Part shown: one piece after another, positions 47,509-59,412 of the stretch
Position numbering within the stretch: the stretch's first letter is position 1
How the letters are laid out: each line of letters starts with the position of its first letter
Assembly: GCA_032207245.1 (NCBI GenBank)
Contig: CM063510.1
Location: 53,280,993 to 53,344,992 of the forward strand
Length of the DNA stretch: 64,000 nucleotides
Source: Pardosa pseudoannulata
Taxonomy: Eukaryota; Arthropoda; Arachnida; Araneae; Lycosidae
Reading direction: 5' to 3'
Translations under genes and position numbers: made by a program
The notes under the pieces: generated by a model
What the model saw: the letters and a program-made list of their open reading frames with translations, nothing else
Told to the model about the DNA's origin: nothing
Databases searched by the model: none

Positions 47509-48965
47509 CCGTTTACCCGCCAATGATCCAATAATGGAACATGATTTTTAAAATAAATTCATATGTAAAAAAATCTTTTTCAATTTCACTTTTACATACA
47601 ATTAAACATGGCATTATAAAGTATTTTTTACAATAAGCTTTATTTTGTTTAAATAATTATTTTTTTACAATTTTTTAAATTTTCCTATGTTTTGTCAATT
47701 TCACTCTTACAATTAAATTTACCAAAATCCAGTTTATATGGAAAAAAACTCAATATTTTATAATGTATCATTAGACAATATATCTTACGGAAATACAATA
47801 AATGCAAAATTTTGTTTTTAAAATTTAAAGGTAAAATTTACGTTTTTCGTCCATGTTCCATCATTGGATCATTGTCGTTTCAAGGGTTCATTTTTCATTT
47901 TATTTGCAAAGTATAGTATGATATTGCAAACATTTTCTTTTGCAATCTGATAAGAATAGCAACTTTTCTAATTAAAATATATAAATCTGCTAAAGTACTT
48001 TAGAGCAGAAAGGATTATCAGCAGAAAGGATTATAATATTGGTACTTGACATTGATTCACTTTAGTAAAGTCATAACAATAGAAATTCTTTTTGATAAGG
48101 TAGCTGAACATGTGCGTGTGTGGAGAAGGGGAGAGGGAGGAGGTTTTCACCTGTGCTTTTGGAGACAAGGGCAATTTTACATAAAAGGTGTCTTATTGAA
48201 TATACTTGTTGAAATATTTATCAGTTTCCCGGAATATAATGATTTTCTTATTAGTTTTGTTTTACAACAGTGTGCATGTGTGCTTTCAAGATGTTTCATT
48301 TATCAAGTTTTCATAAATTTAACACCTTGTCTGAAAGATAATTTACATACAATACAAGATGCCTAGCCTTTCTAGAAACTCATTTGTTCTGATTTGGAAG
48401 ATATAGGTATTTGCCAGTTCGAGTCCGATGAACCTAGTGATATAACCGATAAAGAAGATTTTGATGTAAATAATTTAGATGCTGTTACGTCATTCCATGT
48501 GTGTGGAATGGTCAACGTCATTTAAGAAAAAAGAAATAATATGAAGACAAGTTTCAGAAACCGGGTCCAAAGGCCAAGAAAAAACGGAAAACGGAAAACC
48601 TAGTAGCAAAATGGAAAAAAAATGAAGTTCGATAATCCAAGAGAATTGGAAAAACAGGTACCAATATTGCACAAGTTCTATAGTGAATAATATTTATTAA
48701 TTGTACATTATTTAAAGATAAATAAAGAAAACTGTTAATATTGGGAATAGGTTATAATTATAGACTTTAAATTAACTGTTTTATGAGCTTTTAAAAATAT
48801 GAAAAAATCACGTAACAAGCCAATGTTCCAATAATGGAACACGGCTAAAAACACCCTAAAAAATTTCACCTAATTTTAAAACTTCATTGTATTTTTATAC
48901 TCTTAATATAATAACCAAATTTCAAGTCATTACGACTATTTTTTCTTAGTTTGGCGTTTAAACGG
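47509..48965 (+). mobile_element. piggyBac-type transposon relic (family C)
   Basis: TTAA at 47505-47508; the right copy has decayed to ctaa (48966-48969). Terminal repeats: left ccgtttacccgccaa, right reading back as ccgtttaaacgccaa. The palindrome (t)ccaataatgga(a) occurs at about 47529, inverted at 47854-47873 and again at about 48824. An acidic coding remnant lies at 48385-48525. Confidence 0.8.
48385..48525 (+). pseudogene. Possible piggyBac transposase N-terminal remnant (family C)
   Basis: A 46-codon open stretch reading CSDLEDIGICQFESDEPSD, then ITDKEDFDV and more. It is acidic, like the N-terminal leader of piggyBac transposases, and ends in TAA at 48523-48525. The next frame continues with a basic, lysine-rich stretch to about 48600. 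No catalytic core or cysteine-rich domain was found before the right end. Acidic composition alone is weak evidence; the call depends on its position within a TTAA-flanked element with matching ends. The longer frame 48046-48366 upstream has no resemblance to transposase. Confidence 0.5.
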
Positions 48966-48969
48966 CTAA

Positions 48970-49612
48970 AGTATAAATTTTAGAATTTTCTATAAAATAA
49001 ATTGTAGAGAAAATTTTTTTAAACTTATTGTGAAACAATATCGATTTATGTATTAAATTATGAATTCTAATTTCAGATTTTTATTGTTACCATCAATTGC
49101 TCTGTTTAACCACTTTCGCTGGCATGAAATTTTCAGATGCATGTATTAAAACAGTCGACTTCAAATCACTGCAAGCGTTGAATAATTAGACGCCTTATAG
49201 AGATTGGAAAATGATTTATATCTTCTAAACTAATGAATATTTGATCTGGAATTTATAAAATTGAACAAATAAAAATACTAATTTTATTTCTTAATTAACT
49301 TACAAGTATGGTATGCTTCAAAATCTAGTATATGTAATGGATAAAAACTTTGTATTCTCCTGTAGCGTACTTTGTTTGCCCCACAACACCTTTGTAGATA
49401 TCTTTTTAGGCGTGTGTGGGTAGAATTTGTTTTTAGAAAATGGCATCATTTTTTTGTCAGTAAACAATATTGGGCTTTAACATTCTTCTATTTTTCTAAT
49501 AACTCATAAAACATACACCTTGCAATATGTGGTCTGACACATGTAATTGAAATTTTGAAAGTTAATATTTGCATTTAACTAGATTCCCTTTTTACAGAAT
49601 TAAGCATAAAAA
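48970..49612. other. AT-rich DNA without recognisable genes
   Basis: Nothing recognised. Confidence 0.5.
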
Positions 49613-49616
49613 TTAA

Positions 49617-49685
49617 CCACTTGCACCAGAGAGACACCATGTATAATATTTATTTCTGTGGTCAATGTCTTTCTAGTGCAAATGG
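49617..49685. mobile_element. Very short TTAA-flanked MITE
   Basis: 69 bp. TTAA at 49613-49616, decayed TCAA at 49686-49689. Inverted ends ccacttgcaccagagagaca and (reversed) ccatttgcactagaaagaca match at 16 or so of 20 positions. Confidence 0.65.
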
Positions 49686-49689
49686 TCAA

Positions 49690-51477
49690 GAGATCATATA
49701 AGCGGACTTAACCAGTCAACGTCAACTTATATTAACCAACCTGAGTGAATCCATATCCCGTAATATAACGGGCGTGATTTTTCCAAACACCATTATATTT
49801 TCATAATATTAAATGTCATAAAATTTAACACTTTTTAGAAGTTACTACAGAATATTTTAAAGACAAAATTGTATTATGTTTCCCATTTTATGTTTTTGAA
49901 TGTAGATCTTAAAGTGGCTATGCGCCTGTCCGCTTACCATACTGGTTTCTTCTTAGCCATGTTAACATGTGAGATAAATAAAATTCCCTCTGACCATCTC
50001 GAAGTTTAAGAATTCTTTAAACAAATCATACCACATGATAGAATAGGAATGCATCTACAATGCTATATTTCCTTTTTTCTGAAAGGATTGATAAAAATGC
50101 ATTTCAATTTTAATTATTTATAAGAAATTTTGTTACTCTTTTTAAGCAAAAATATGAACCTTTAATAGACAAATTTAATAAAAGAAACAAAGTATACTAA
50201 TGAATTTGCTTTTATATCACGTGGCATATTTTTTAAATCCTTTTAAGTCGAGATAGCCAGATGGATTTAAATTTCTTCCCATAGGTTAACACTGAGAGAG
50301 AAGAATCCAATACCCACATTAAGTAGTTAAGACTTAACGTCTTTTAAAGATTCAAATTTTAACTGTATTCCTTATATATTTCGTGGCCAAAATTTGAAAG
50401 TAAACCAGTGCAACATTAGAGCAGAGGGGCGTAACAATGTAGAATTTCATCTCAAGGTTGGTTTATTGGTGGGTTTAAAGTTTAACGGTTTACTGTTTTG
50501 TTCCCGATGCAACTCCTTTATTTATGAATCCTCAGTTTTCATTAGCTTCATTTTGTAGTTATGAAACGCTCAGTTTTGAACTCTGTAGTTATCACAGTAA
50601 TACATTTTTCGTTTCAATTTGCACCCCATTATTTATTGAAACCTCTTTCTGGCTTACAGTAATAGTAAGTGGTTGGTAAATTCCATGCAATGTAAAAATA
50701 TACACAAATTTTAAAATAGATAAGATTGGGTAATAATTTTTAATATAAAGTATACTAGGTTAAAACAGTTATCATAAAAATGCATCTAGGAAAAAAAAGT
50801 TAAAGTATTACCGAAGTAGATTAGTTAGAGTAATTATGGAATAAGGCTAAACATTTTCTTCTATAATACCAATTTAAGTATAATAATTCACGAAAGGATT
50901 TTTTTTTTTTGTATTTTCAACCAATAAGTAGCTCAGATAGTAAAATATTTTAACGTTACATATAACTAGATTTGTGTTTAACCCATCATTTATAAACATA
51001 CCTGCATGTTGCATGCTCAAGCCTGTACTCCTCTAGAATAATTTACTACTTTAGAACTTCGATAAATACCATCAATTCTCCCATCGTTTGTTATTTTCAT
51101 GCTACGCACTAAACGTCGAACTAAACGGATTTCATAGAGATAGTGTCACTTTCCACCTCTAGGGACTTCCGACTGATCAGGTTATAAATTACACTAGCAA
51201 TATTTCACGTTTAAAGCTTAAATATATACTTTGTATTTCAAACAGTGTTTTTTTAAACAATACTTTGAAATAACATGAACTAAACTTAACATGATTTGTA
51301 AAGTATATTTTTAAATTTTTATTAGATGCTTAAGAGGATAAAACATATTAAAGTCAATTTTTTTAAATATTCACCTTTTAAATGCATTAAGGGAACAAGA
51401 GGACGTAAATCTCAATATTTAAAAAACTCTAAAATTACACATTACTCACTGATAAAATACGATGTCTGATAAAATAT
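49690..51477. other. AT-rich DNA with one palindrome
   Basis: Only cccgtaatataacggg (about 49758-49773), a near-palindrome like those of the TTAA MITEs, stands out. No element boundaries could be fixed around it and no gene is seen. Confidence 0.45.
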
Positions 51478-51481
51478 TTAA

Positions 51482-51695
51482 CCCTTAATTTGGCTAAATC
51501 CGCTACGCCGGACATGTATATTTATAACTACTATATAACATAATTGTCAGTGTTCGCCACAGCGGACATTATCTCAAAAATGGAAAATGATATATTTTTT
51601 GTTTATTTTACAGAGATCCTTATGTCTATACAGACATGGGAAAATAACAGAAATTAAAATTAAAAAATATTTCAAAAAATATCTCAAATTAAGGG
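51482..51695. mobile_element. piggyBac-type MITE, family G, copy 2
   Basis: 214 bp between TTAA sites (51478-51481 and 51696-51699). Inverted ends cccttaatttggc and (reversed) cccttaatttgag. Contains the palindrome atgtctatacagacat (about 51620-51635) and both ccgctacgccggac and gccacagcggac. Confidence 0.93.
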
Positions 51696-51699
51696 TTAA

Positions 51700-52915
51700 G
51701 GAAATAAATCAACAAGAAATAAGTATAACCAGAGTTATTTAACTATATTCTTTCACTTTGATTTTTGTTTAATTTACCTTAACTAATAAATTAAACAAAA
51801 TATGCATGTTTTAGAAGCAATTAAATGTTGGGTAATATTATAGCACGCGATAATAAAAGTTATTTGTTACAAAGTAAATATTTTCTACAGTTACTAATTA
51901 TTTAATTCCAATCAAAATATCTGAAACGATAGGAAACACTACCTAAGTATTTTTACATAGTAGTTTGATTTAAAGCATTTATTTTCTACACGATGAATAA
52001 TTAAATCAGAATGTGTTGTTTAAAGCCATTAATGCAAAAAGTAGGATTCAAATGCACTAGAAATGAAGCACATTTTCCAACGTGTTCGACTATTATTCGG
52101 CTTTTATGTCTACAATAAAATATTTACCGACGTATCTGCAAAACTAAAAAAAACTGCTCAAAAAATCATCATTTCCAGGCTTTCTTACACCTTGTCTCAA
52201 GACAATTAAATAAAGCATTTCTGAAAATTAATAAAATAAAAAGTTCACACAGAAATATACAATCATGGAAGCTCACGAGGTTTTCATTCTTACCTCGAAG
52301 TAATAATCTTTATGGATGACTCAAGACGCCAAATTTTTAATCACAATAGGAAAAAATTAAATAATTTAAAAACTTCATTTAAAAAGTAAACCTTATTAAG
52401 AGTAAAAACAACAATAAAAAACTTGTTTAAAACTGTACACCCACAATGGAGCCTTTAGTCAAACATTTTATCTCAAAGATGTCTCTGATAAAATCATAAT
52501 ATTGTATATTTAGCACTTGATATGTTGTATTTTTATAAAAAAAAATTGTTTTAACAGGTTATTGTATTTACATAAAAAAAATTGTTGACTTAGCATACCG
52601 TTAAATCATATGTTAAAATATAAACTGAACATGTTCCATTTGTTATTCTATTTACTTTTCTTATTAAAACTCATTACACACAAAGATGTTATTCTAGACA
52701 AAATAAATACAGCAGAAACAATAGTTTTATGAAGTTAAGATACAGTTCAAATATTTGACTAACTATTTGTTTTCTCTGAAGTTGAAAATCAGTTACTAGA
52801 AAAAGTAAATGAAAATGAAATTTAAAATTCACTTTAGGTTTTCAAATTCTCCCTCAAGAATAATTTACCAATAGTTTTCGTTTAAAAAAATCGATATGTA
52901 CATTTTTATATGTAC
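51700..52915. other. AT-rich DNA without recognisable genes
   Basis: Nothing recognised. Confidence 0.5.
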
Positions 52916-52919
52916 TTAA

Positions 52920-53444
52920 CCCCTTCCGGTAAAATGACGAGTCTAGATCGTCATTGGTTTTTCATTCCATACCGCACAATAACGAGCTACACTCGTCATG
53001 CGACTAAAATTACTGATAAATATGATAATTTAGTTTAAAATTTCTAGTGTACTGAATTTAGCAACACTTTTGTTACTTGTGGAAATCCCAGGTCACTATT
53101 ACATATTGTTTATTTAAAGTTTCTTGGTCAAGTCACTGCCAAATTGATGAGTCAGAATAAAAGAAAACCTACTAAGAAATGTCGTGTGTGTTACAAGAAT
53201 CAAATTAGAAGAGAGATTCCCTGGCGATGTAAACAATTCAGAATTCCTTTGCACTTTGTTTTGAAAAGTACCACTAGCTTGAAGACTATTATCTTAATTT
53301 TACCGTTTCTGATACTTAACACTCTGTAAAAAGTGGATTTTAATTAAGAATGTGTAAGAATTGTAAAATAAAACAAGTTTTTTAAATAAAAAATAAATGG
53401 TTACTTCACGCACAGTTTTCATTATTAAATCGTACCGGAAGGGG
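52920..53444 (+). mobile_element. piggyBac-type MITE, family D, copy 3
   Basis: 525 bp between TTAA sites (52916-52919 and 53445-53448). Left end ccccttccggtaaaatgac, right end taccggaagggg. Subterminal palindromes tgacgagtctagatcgtca and cgagctacactcg lie inside the left end. Opposite orientation to copies 1 and 2, and the only copy with an open transposase remnant. Confidence 0.95.
53147..53329 (+). pseudogene. piggyBac transposase C-terminal remnant in a MITE
   Basis: A 60-codon open frame beginning MSQNKRKPTKKCRVCYKNQI and continuing RREIPWRCKQFRIPLHF. This fits the linker and first half of the C-terminal cysteine-rich domain of piggyBac transposases, with cysteines in KCRVC and WRC; a later cysteine/histidine pair expected in the family (CxxxxH near the end) is not present. 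It shows that the family D MITEs are internal deletion products of a coding element rather than unrelated sequences. Copy 2 (37882-38450) has the same segment with more damage; copy 1 has lost most of it. Not a functional protein. The remainder of the frame (SLKTIILILPFL) is AT-rich and probably 3' non-coding. Confidence 0.75.
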
Positions 53445-53448
53445 TTAA

Positions 53449-54282
53449 AACGAGCTTACAAGAACATAAAAACCATTTTAGTTATATCTATCTTTAAAGA
53501 GTTATGTGCTGTGGTGTAGTACATTGCTGTTGTTATTTCAAAGCCATTAATAACCCAAGTTTACTTTATATCGTCTTTAATTATAGTAAAATGCCACTGA
53601 TCTATATTACAATATTCAAATATAGAACAAAAGACAAGGAAATATGCTAAAAAATTATTTTTAAAAATTAAAAATAGCACTCCACGTGCTACGCCTGAAA
53701 AAAATTTTTTGCCAATGTCCAAGAGAACGCTGCGTTTTTTCCCTTCCTTCTTTCTACTCAGGCAACCCTATACTTTTTCCATTATCCTTTGCTGATGCGT
53801 TCGTTGTTCAATTGTTCTTTTTACAATGCGTCCTTTCCCGGCTCTGCCCAGAAGGACCGGGACTCCAAGGATGGTCCTGAATTGCTTCCTGGAGACCAAT
53901 CACAACTCTCCAAAACTTTGTGAAGTTTAACTGTAATCGTTTTCACTGGCCACACTACACGCTTCCTGGAGTCATAAAAAAAATCTTGGGCGTTCAACCC
54001 ACAACGTGTGAGTGCGGCGAGCAAATCAGTTTCCCAAACCTTATGTCAAACATATCTGAACTCTCGCATTATGAGTATCTGAAATATATTGAATAGTTTC
54101 TATAGTATAAGTATCTAACATATCACCATGTTCGTGAAAAATTTAAAAACATATCCCCGCGCAATGTTTTACATCCTACCCATCACACTAGAACTTTGTA
54201 TCTACTTTTTTTAAACATAGAAAAACCATTCCATAATATAATGAATACTGTATGGTAGGCAACGTAATTGAACAGGTAAAAA
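53449..54282. repeat. Unclassified DNA with a GC-richer block
   Basis: 53690-54060 is distinctly less AT-rich than its surroundings and has no lasting open frame (53686-53880 and 53821-54024 show no domains). It is probably an unrecognised repeat. Confidence 0.35.
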
Positions 54283-54565
54283 TTTTTATCTAGACTAAAT
54301 ATTTTTATTTAGGTGAATAAATTATGTACAGCTATGTACAGATTCTTAGATTTCTAAATATTCTATCTTTTAATGATATTCACACAATAAGTCGTATACT
54401 ATTATTTTATCTTAATCACTGGAATTGTTCGCTAATTAGTGCCGGTAATAAACGCTGACACTATCATTGATTAGCACAGTCGGCTTTCACACCAAGGTAA
54501 AACTCAAATGTATCACTTTCGTGAAGGAAAAATGCAAACGATCCAAATTAAAAGGGTCATTCGGC
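54283..54565 (-). mobile_element. Degenerate fragment of the solo-LTR family
   Basis: Matches about 38555-38870 of the solo LTR: acagctatgtaca, gatattcacaca, ctaattagtgccgg, gctgacactatca, gcacagtcggctttcac and gatccaaatt. Both termini are missing. Confidence 0.85.
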
Positions 54566-55267
54566 TATATTCTATAGATTAAAAAAAATAGAAAATAAAA
54601 TGGTATTATAAGGTTTATTTCTTAAACAGAATGTTCACAAATAAAGCAAACTATGGAGATACGAAATTCATATTAAATAGTGTTGATAAACATTTCATTA
54701 TAACGTAAAAATTAACCAGGAATTAAATTTAAAATGAGTTCTCATATAAAAATGCTATAATTTGGGTCACATAGAAATGAAAGTTAATCGCTATATATCT
54801 AAATTTCCAGGTCAAATCGAATGGATACAACTCAGACGATATTTAAAATAAGAAATGAATAAATGAGATATTTAAAGGAATGGCGTCATAATGTTAAAAA
54901 AATATCGTTTTCACCCATTTATTATGCGATAAATTGAAAATTTTAATCTCCTGCTTTTAACCGAGGAAAACTGCGTTTAAAACAATTACTTGGGATGACA
55001 TCACATTGCTAGAAATATTGCTTCTTTCACTTAGTTATGATGCGATAAATTAAAAAATTAATCGTTTGCGTTTAACCGGGGAAAATAATGCTTGGAATAA
55101 TGATATGAAATGCTCGAAAAAAGGGGGGAGGATTGGATTTCGAACGTTAAAAATTTACAAAAACCTTCCCAGGGATATACCTAAGAATTTCCGAAATTTT
55201 CACGGCGATTGGATGTATGATGTTTGAGTCTATAGAGTACAGACAGACAGACAAATTCATTTTTATA
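54566..55267. other. AT-rich DNA
   Basis: Two diverged direct copies of a 'tatgcgataaatt' block lie at about 54923 and 55039, with similar sequence around them (ttaaccgaggaaaa, ttaaccggggaaaa). No gene. Confidence 0.4.
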
Positions 55268-55770
55268 TATATAGATTAATTCCACCTTTAAATTTTAAAA
55301 TCATTTCTTCTGCCACAGCCTCGGAGACGAATTTTAACTGAAGAAACAGAGCGGCCAACATTTCTCTGTTCGAGAACCCAGCTACATAAATCGTCTTCTA
55401 ATGCAGGTCATTGCATTTTTCCACAACGATTGGATAATTTCTTTTCATATTTTTTAATGTTTCCTTTTGCTTGGGCCAATTTCTTGCACTACTTTCTCGC
55501 CGACCTTCTGAATTACTTTCAGCTTGAAATCAGCATCAAAACTTCGACGATGTTTTAAAGACATAATGAATGACCAATATTACCGCAAATCAAAACTTTG
55601 AAAACAAAACACTCTGTTACATGCTCTTTTTCTCCCTTCTTCCGATTTCGATGATTTGAGTAATGAACAACCAGCAGATAGTCCGCACCGGCAGATAGTC
55701 CGCGGCTGAAGAAATTTGCTTTTTAAACACAGATAGTCCGCGGACTGTATGTGCAAAAATATGTATTTTA
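55268..55770 (-). repeat. Paired repeat P, copy 1 (pogo/CENPB-like)
   Basis: Direct neighbour and near-copy of 55842-56560. On the minus strand it carries a transposase-like N-terminal fragment followed, on the other side, by repeated cggactatctg words (cagatagtccg on the plus strand, three times at about 55674-55743). Confidence 0.85.
55276..55564 (-). pseudogene. HTH (brinker/CENPB-type) transposase fragment
   Basis: Minus-strand start MSLKHRRSFDADFKLKVIQK is typical of the brinker/CENPB-type helix-turn-helix at the N-terminus of pogo/Tigger transposases and domesticated relatives. After VVQEIGPSKRKH a stop occurs, but the next frame continues with LEDDLCSWVLEQRE, which fits the second DNA-binding helix set of the same family. 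No DDE catalytic core follows. So this is a decayed 5' part of a pogo-like gene, or a related HTH gene, with at least one frameshift. Recognition is from motif memory only. Confidence 0.55.
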
Positions 55771-55841
55771 GCATGACAATATTAAATCCTTTTAAGAATA
55801 AAAACCTAAGTTCAGTAGAGTGCAGAAGAGTCATTATTAGA

Positions 55842-56560
55842 CTCAATTAATTCCACTTTTAAAATTTTAAATCATTTTTTTCTGCCACAGCTTCGAAGAC
55901 GAATTTTAACTGAAGAAACAGTGAGGGCAACATTTCTCTGTTCGATAACCCATCTATGTAAATCGTCTTCTAATACAGGCCATTGTATTTTTCCATTGCG
56001 ATTGGATCGCTCATTCTCATATTTTTCATGTTTCCTTTTGCCTGAGTCAATTTCCTACTGCTTTCTCGTCGACCCCCTGAATTACTTTCAGCTTGAAAGC
56101 AGCAGTCAAACTGCGACGATGTTATAAAGACATAATGAATGACCACTATTACCGCAAATCAAAACTTTGAAAACAAAGCACTGTTACGAGTGATCCTCGA
56201 GGTGAAATGACCTTCGATCTTGAACCCATCCACTCTGTGTTGTCAATCGGAGCTGTAAATAGTAACCATCGATATCTTCCCGTACTCCAGGACTCAAAGA
56301 TTGCGCTACTTGCTACTACTGATTCGTTCTGCTCTTTTTTCATCGTTTATTTCCGATATGATGCTTTTTTCACCTCTCGTGAGTATTGACTTTGTTTACA
56401 TTTGATCATCGGCCGTTCATGCGACATGCTCCCCCTCTTCTTCCGATTTTGATGATTTGAGCAATGAACAACAAACACATAGTCCGCACCGGCAGGTAGT
56501 CCACGACTGAAGAAATTTTCTTTTTAAACACATAGTCAGCGGACTATAGGTGCGAAATTA
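55842..56560 (-). repeat. Paired repeat P, copy 2
   Basis: Same order as copy 1 but with an additional block of about 235 bp at 56189-56425 that copy 1 lacks. That block is either an insertion here or a deletion in copy 1. The final cagatagtccg motif occurs here as catagtccgcaccggcagg and related forms. Confidence 0.85.
55850..56133 (-). pseudogene. Second HTH transposase fragment (more decayed)
   Basis: Homologous to 55276-55564. Its minus-strand start reads MSL, a stop, then HRRSLTAAFKLKVIQ, with further stops downstream. It carries the same DNA-binding-type segment as its neighbour and no catalytic core. Confidence 0.5.
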
Positions 56561-56564
56561 CGGT

Positions 56565-57114
56565 AATTCTTATATGGAGAGAAATATTAAGGATGAGTAA
56601 ATATAAAGGATGAATTGCGGGATTTTCACTCATATTTTAAAAACTATTTGCTCGTAAATCATATTGTAACTTTAGATTATTTCAAATGTTAGGGAATGTC
56701 AAATAAGAAATAAACAATATCAAAAAACGTTTTTAAATCGAACATCCCTTTTTTTATGCTTTCTCAGAATTATCATTTTCACTTTTTCTCCAAGATTAAA
56801 AGTAGGTAGCGTTTTATAAGGTAACAGTGTTATCCAAATTGTCCAATTATTTTTCAATTACAGGTCTTATTATTACACTGCAACAGAAAGTAAAGAGTAA
56901 ATGATTTTTATTTTTGTTTTGTGAAAAAGGCTTTAAAAGAATTGTTTCAACAAAAATATGAATACGTAGATATATTTCAGTAACATATTTGTTGATCGTT
57001 AGTTTTAATTAATAGCCGATAACCCTTAAGATTTTACTTAATATCGAGTGAAGATTTCAATTAAAAATGAAGATGAATAATTAGATGTTTTAATAGTCCT
57101 GAATAAAACATTTC
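56565..57114. other. AT-rich DNA without recognisable genes
   Basis: Nothing recognised. Confidence 0.5.
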
Positions 57115-57810
57115 ATAGTTTTACGGCTAATCATTTTACAGATATGCTCCAAAAAGTAAAATATACGTTAGATTAAAATTTGTTTATCTTATTGAGAATG
57201 TGTGTATCCATAAATATCCATTTGGTATCAGAAGGTTAGTGAAAATGAAAAGTGTCTAACAACAATAACAATTAAAATTTATTAAGAAAGAATTGACCGT
57301 GTCACCGGGGAAAGCGAGCGAGGGAAATCCAAGCGGTAGGAAAAGCGAATACTTAGCGGCATAGACTATGCTTAACGGTTGCTCATCTCTGGCGGGAAAA
57401 ATGGAGAAAACGCGTGACATGACGTCAGTTGCGCCTTCTTCGAATTGGCTGTAGAAATTCCAGCTCTCAGATGATTCACCATGCTACAATCTGTTATGAA
57501 AAGGTTCATTTCAACCGATTATTAAGGAACTATCTAAATGGACACAAATGAGTTGTATCATTATTAATAGTCAGTTTTAATAATTGTTTTATCCAAAGTT
57601 TTTGCTATATAGAGTGCAAATTACAAGAAAAATCAATTAGATAAAAAGCTAAATCTAATGATAGCCCTAAACTTCTTTTTTAAATATCAACATTTTATTG
57701 GTAATCTCTTTTCAGTTATGATACGTATTTATAGACAATAAGAGATAATCTATGAAAACTAGTTGAGGGATACTCAAAATAATTATTTTAAGTTTCAGGA
57801 TTAATTTTAT
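57115..57810. repeat. Duplicated non-coding segment, long copy
   Basis: Matches 59036-59412 at both ends (tttacggctaatcatttta and gacaataagagataatctat). About 300 bp at 57188-57490 are extra here and include a GC-richer block with tgacgtca at 57420-57427. Confidence 0.88.
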
Positions 57811-58213
57811 TTTCCTATTAGTGTAGTAGAGTAGTTATGCTATAACTTCTCAACATAGATTCAGTGAAGTCAAAATTAAGTTTTCTCAAATACATTACTT
57901 TCTTTACTTTATAGCAATAAGTAAAAATTCATTACAATACTTTTAAACTTTTTCATTGCTTGTATGAAAACTAATGATATATTCAATATATTATAACAAA
58001 AAATTCTAATTATTTCACTAACCAAGCATTTATATTTCAGGTAGTGTAAACAAAAACATATCCTTTCAGTTTTTCTAATTTTTATTTACCCAATTAATAA
58101 CTTCATTCTGTAATATAAATTCATCTAATGTTTGGATAGTATAATTGATTTTACTAATTAAAATCTTGTTTAGAGATGTAGAGTGCTGATATTCAATCCT
58201 TGTTTCACTAAAA
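57811..58213. other. AT-rich DNA without recognisable genes
   Basis: Nothing recognised. Confidence 0.5.
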
Positions 58214-58363
58214 CCTGGCTTTGTTTGGAGCGCTACGGTCTACTATTTCGCGCAGGAGGGCTAATGAGACCGTAGCCTACTGCTTATTCCGCTTCCGAAC
58301 ATCGAAGAACATCTATAACATCAAGGGGCTTCAAACCCGTGAACTTGGTACCACCCCTTAAAC
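58214..58363 (-). mobile_element. SINE type 1, copy 10 (degenerate)
   Basis: Minus strand: tail (ggctttgtttggagcgctacggtct), middle (gctaatgagaccgtagcctactgctta) and a decayed B box (cttcaaacccgtgaac). Confidence 0.8.
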
Positions 58364-58589
58364 ATGGAGTAACAAAAAATGTTATAGGGTTTCATAACCA
58401 TGCACAAAATAGTCATCCTTAATAATCTTAGTTACAACATATTTTTTTCGAAAATTCGTATCGAACATGTACTGGAACCGTACTGGAATCTCAAATTCCA
58501 CTCTAAATAAGAAATATATTTACAAACAATGATAACATAACTTTTCTACAATTTCCAGTCGTTCAAATTGAAAATTTTATTTATACGTA

Positions 58590-58850
58590 TTAACCCCTTA
58601 ATGCACAGGTTTTTTTAAAAAGGACGGCCAAAAAAATCAATTTTTTAATGTAAAAAATACAATTTAGAAAGTTGTCTTGATAAGAAAATTACAAAAATAC
58701 AAAAATAATCAAAACTTAAATATATTGGATATTTATACAATTGGTATGATTTCTAACTTTTAGAATATTATTATTGTCGAAAGAGTATATTGTTTAATTG
58801 GTAGGCAACCTACCAATTGACAGTAGGATGTGTCCTCCCTTGATGCATAG
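58590..58850. mobile_element. Possible one-ended TTAA MITE
   Basis: Begins with TTAA then ccccttaatgcacaggt (58592 onward). The hairpin attggtagg-caa-cctaccaat lies at about 58797-58817, and a second, similar end (cccttgatgcataggt) in the same direction at about 58837. No opposing end was found, so the extent is uncertain. Confidence 0.4.
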
Positions 58851-59035
58851 GTATCCAATAAGAAATCCTTATGTTTAATATCTCAAGCATAAAGTATATA
58901 AAGTGACGCCTCCAGTCAAAGATGTCTTTACATCCATAGCTTAGTAATAAAATACTTAACAATTATATATTATTTTACATAATATTTTAGTAAAATATAT
59001 ATTGAGAAATGAGCGAATCTAACTAAAAAAATGTT

Positions 59036-59412
59036 ACTGTTTTACAACTAATCATTTTACGATATGCTCCACACCTTAAATGTACATTAGATTAAAATTT
59101 GTTTATCAGTTATGAAAAGGTTCATTGCAACTGATAAGTCACTGTTGAATTGTAGACAAATGAGTTGTACCGTTATTAATAGGCAGTTTTAATAACTGTT
59201 TTATCGAAATTTTTAGCTATATAGAGTGCAAATTACAATAAAAAACAACTAGATAAATAGCTAGATTTTATAATGGCCCTAAACTGTTTTAAAAAATCAA
59301 CATTTTACTGGTAATTACTTTTGAGTTATATGTATTTATAGACAATAAGAGATAATCTATGAAAACTAGTTCAGGGATACTCAAAATAAATACTTTAAGT
59401 TTCAGAATTAAT
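59036..59412. repeat. Duplicated non-coding segment, short copy
   Basis: Direct copy of 57115-57810 without the 300-bp middle part; 'gtttatc' joins directly to 'agttatgaaaagg'. Confidence 0.88.

Noticed and set aside
48046..48366. 106-codon frame inside the family C relic
   Set aside because: No transposase motif, and the frame and composition look like chance; the acidic remnant lies downstream in a different reading.
49758..49773. Palindrome as a TTAA MITE marker
   Set aside because: Looks like the others, but no matching pair of termini was found around it, so no element was called.
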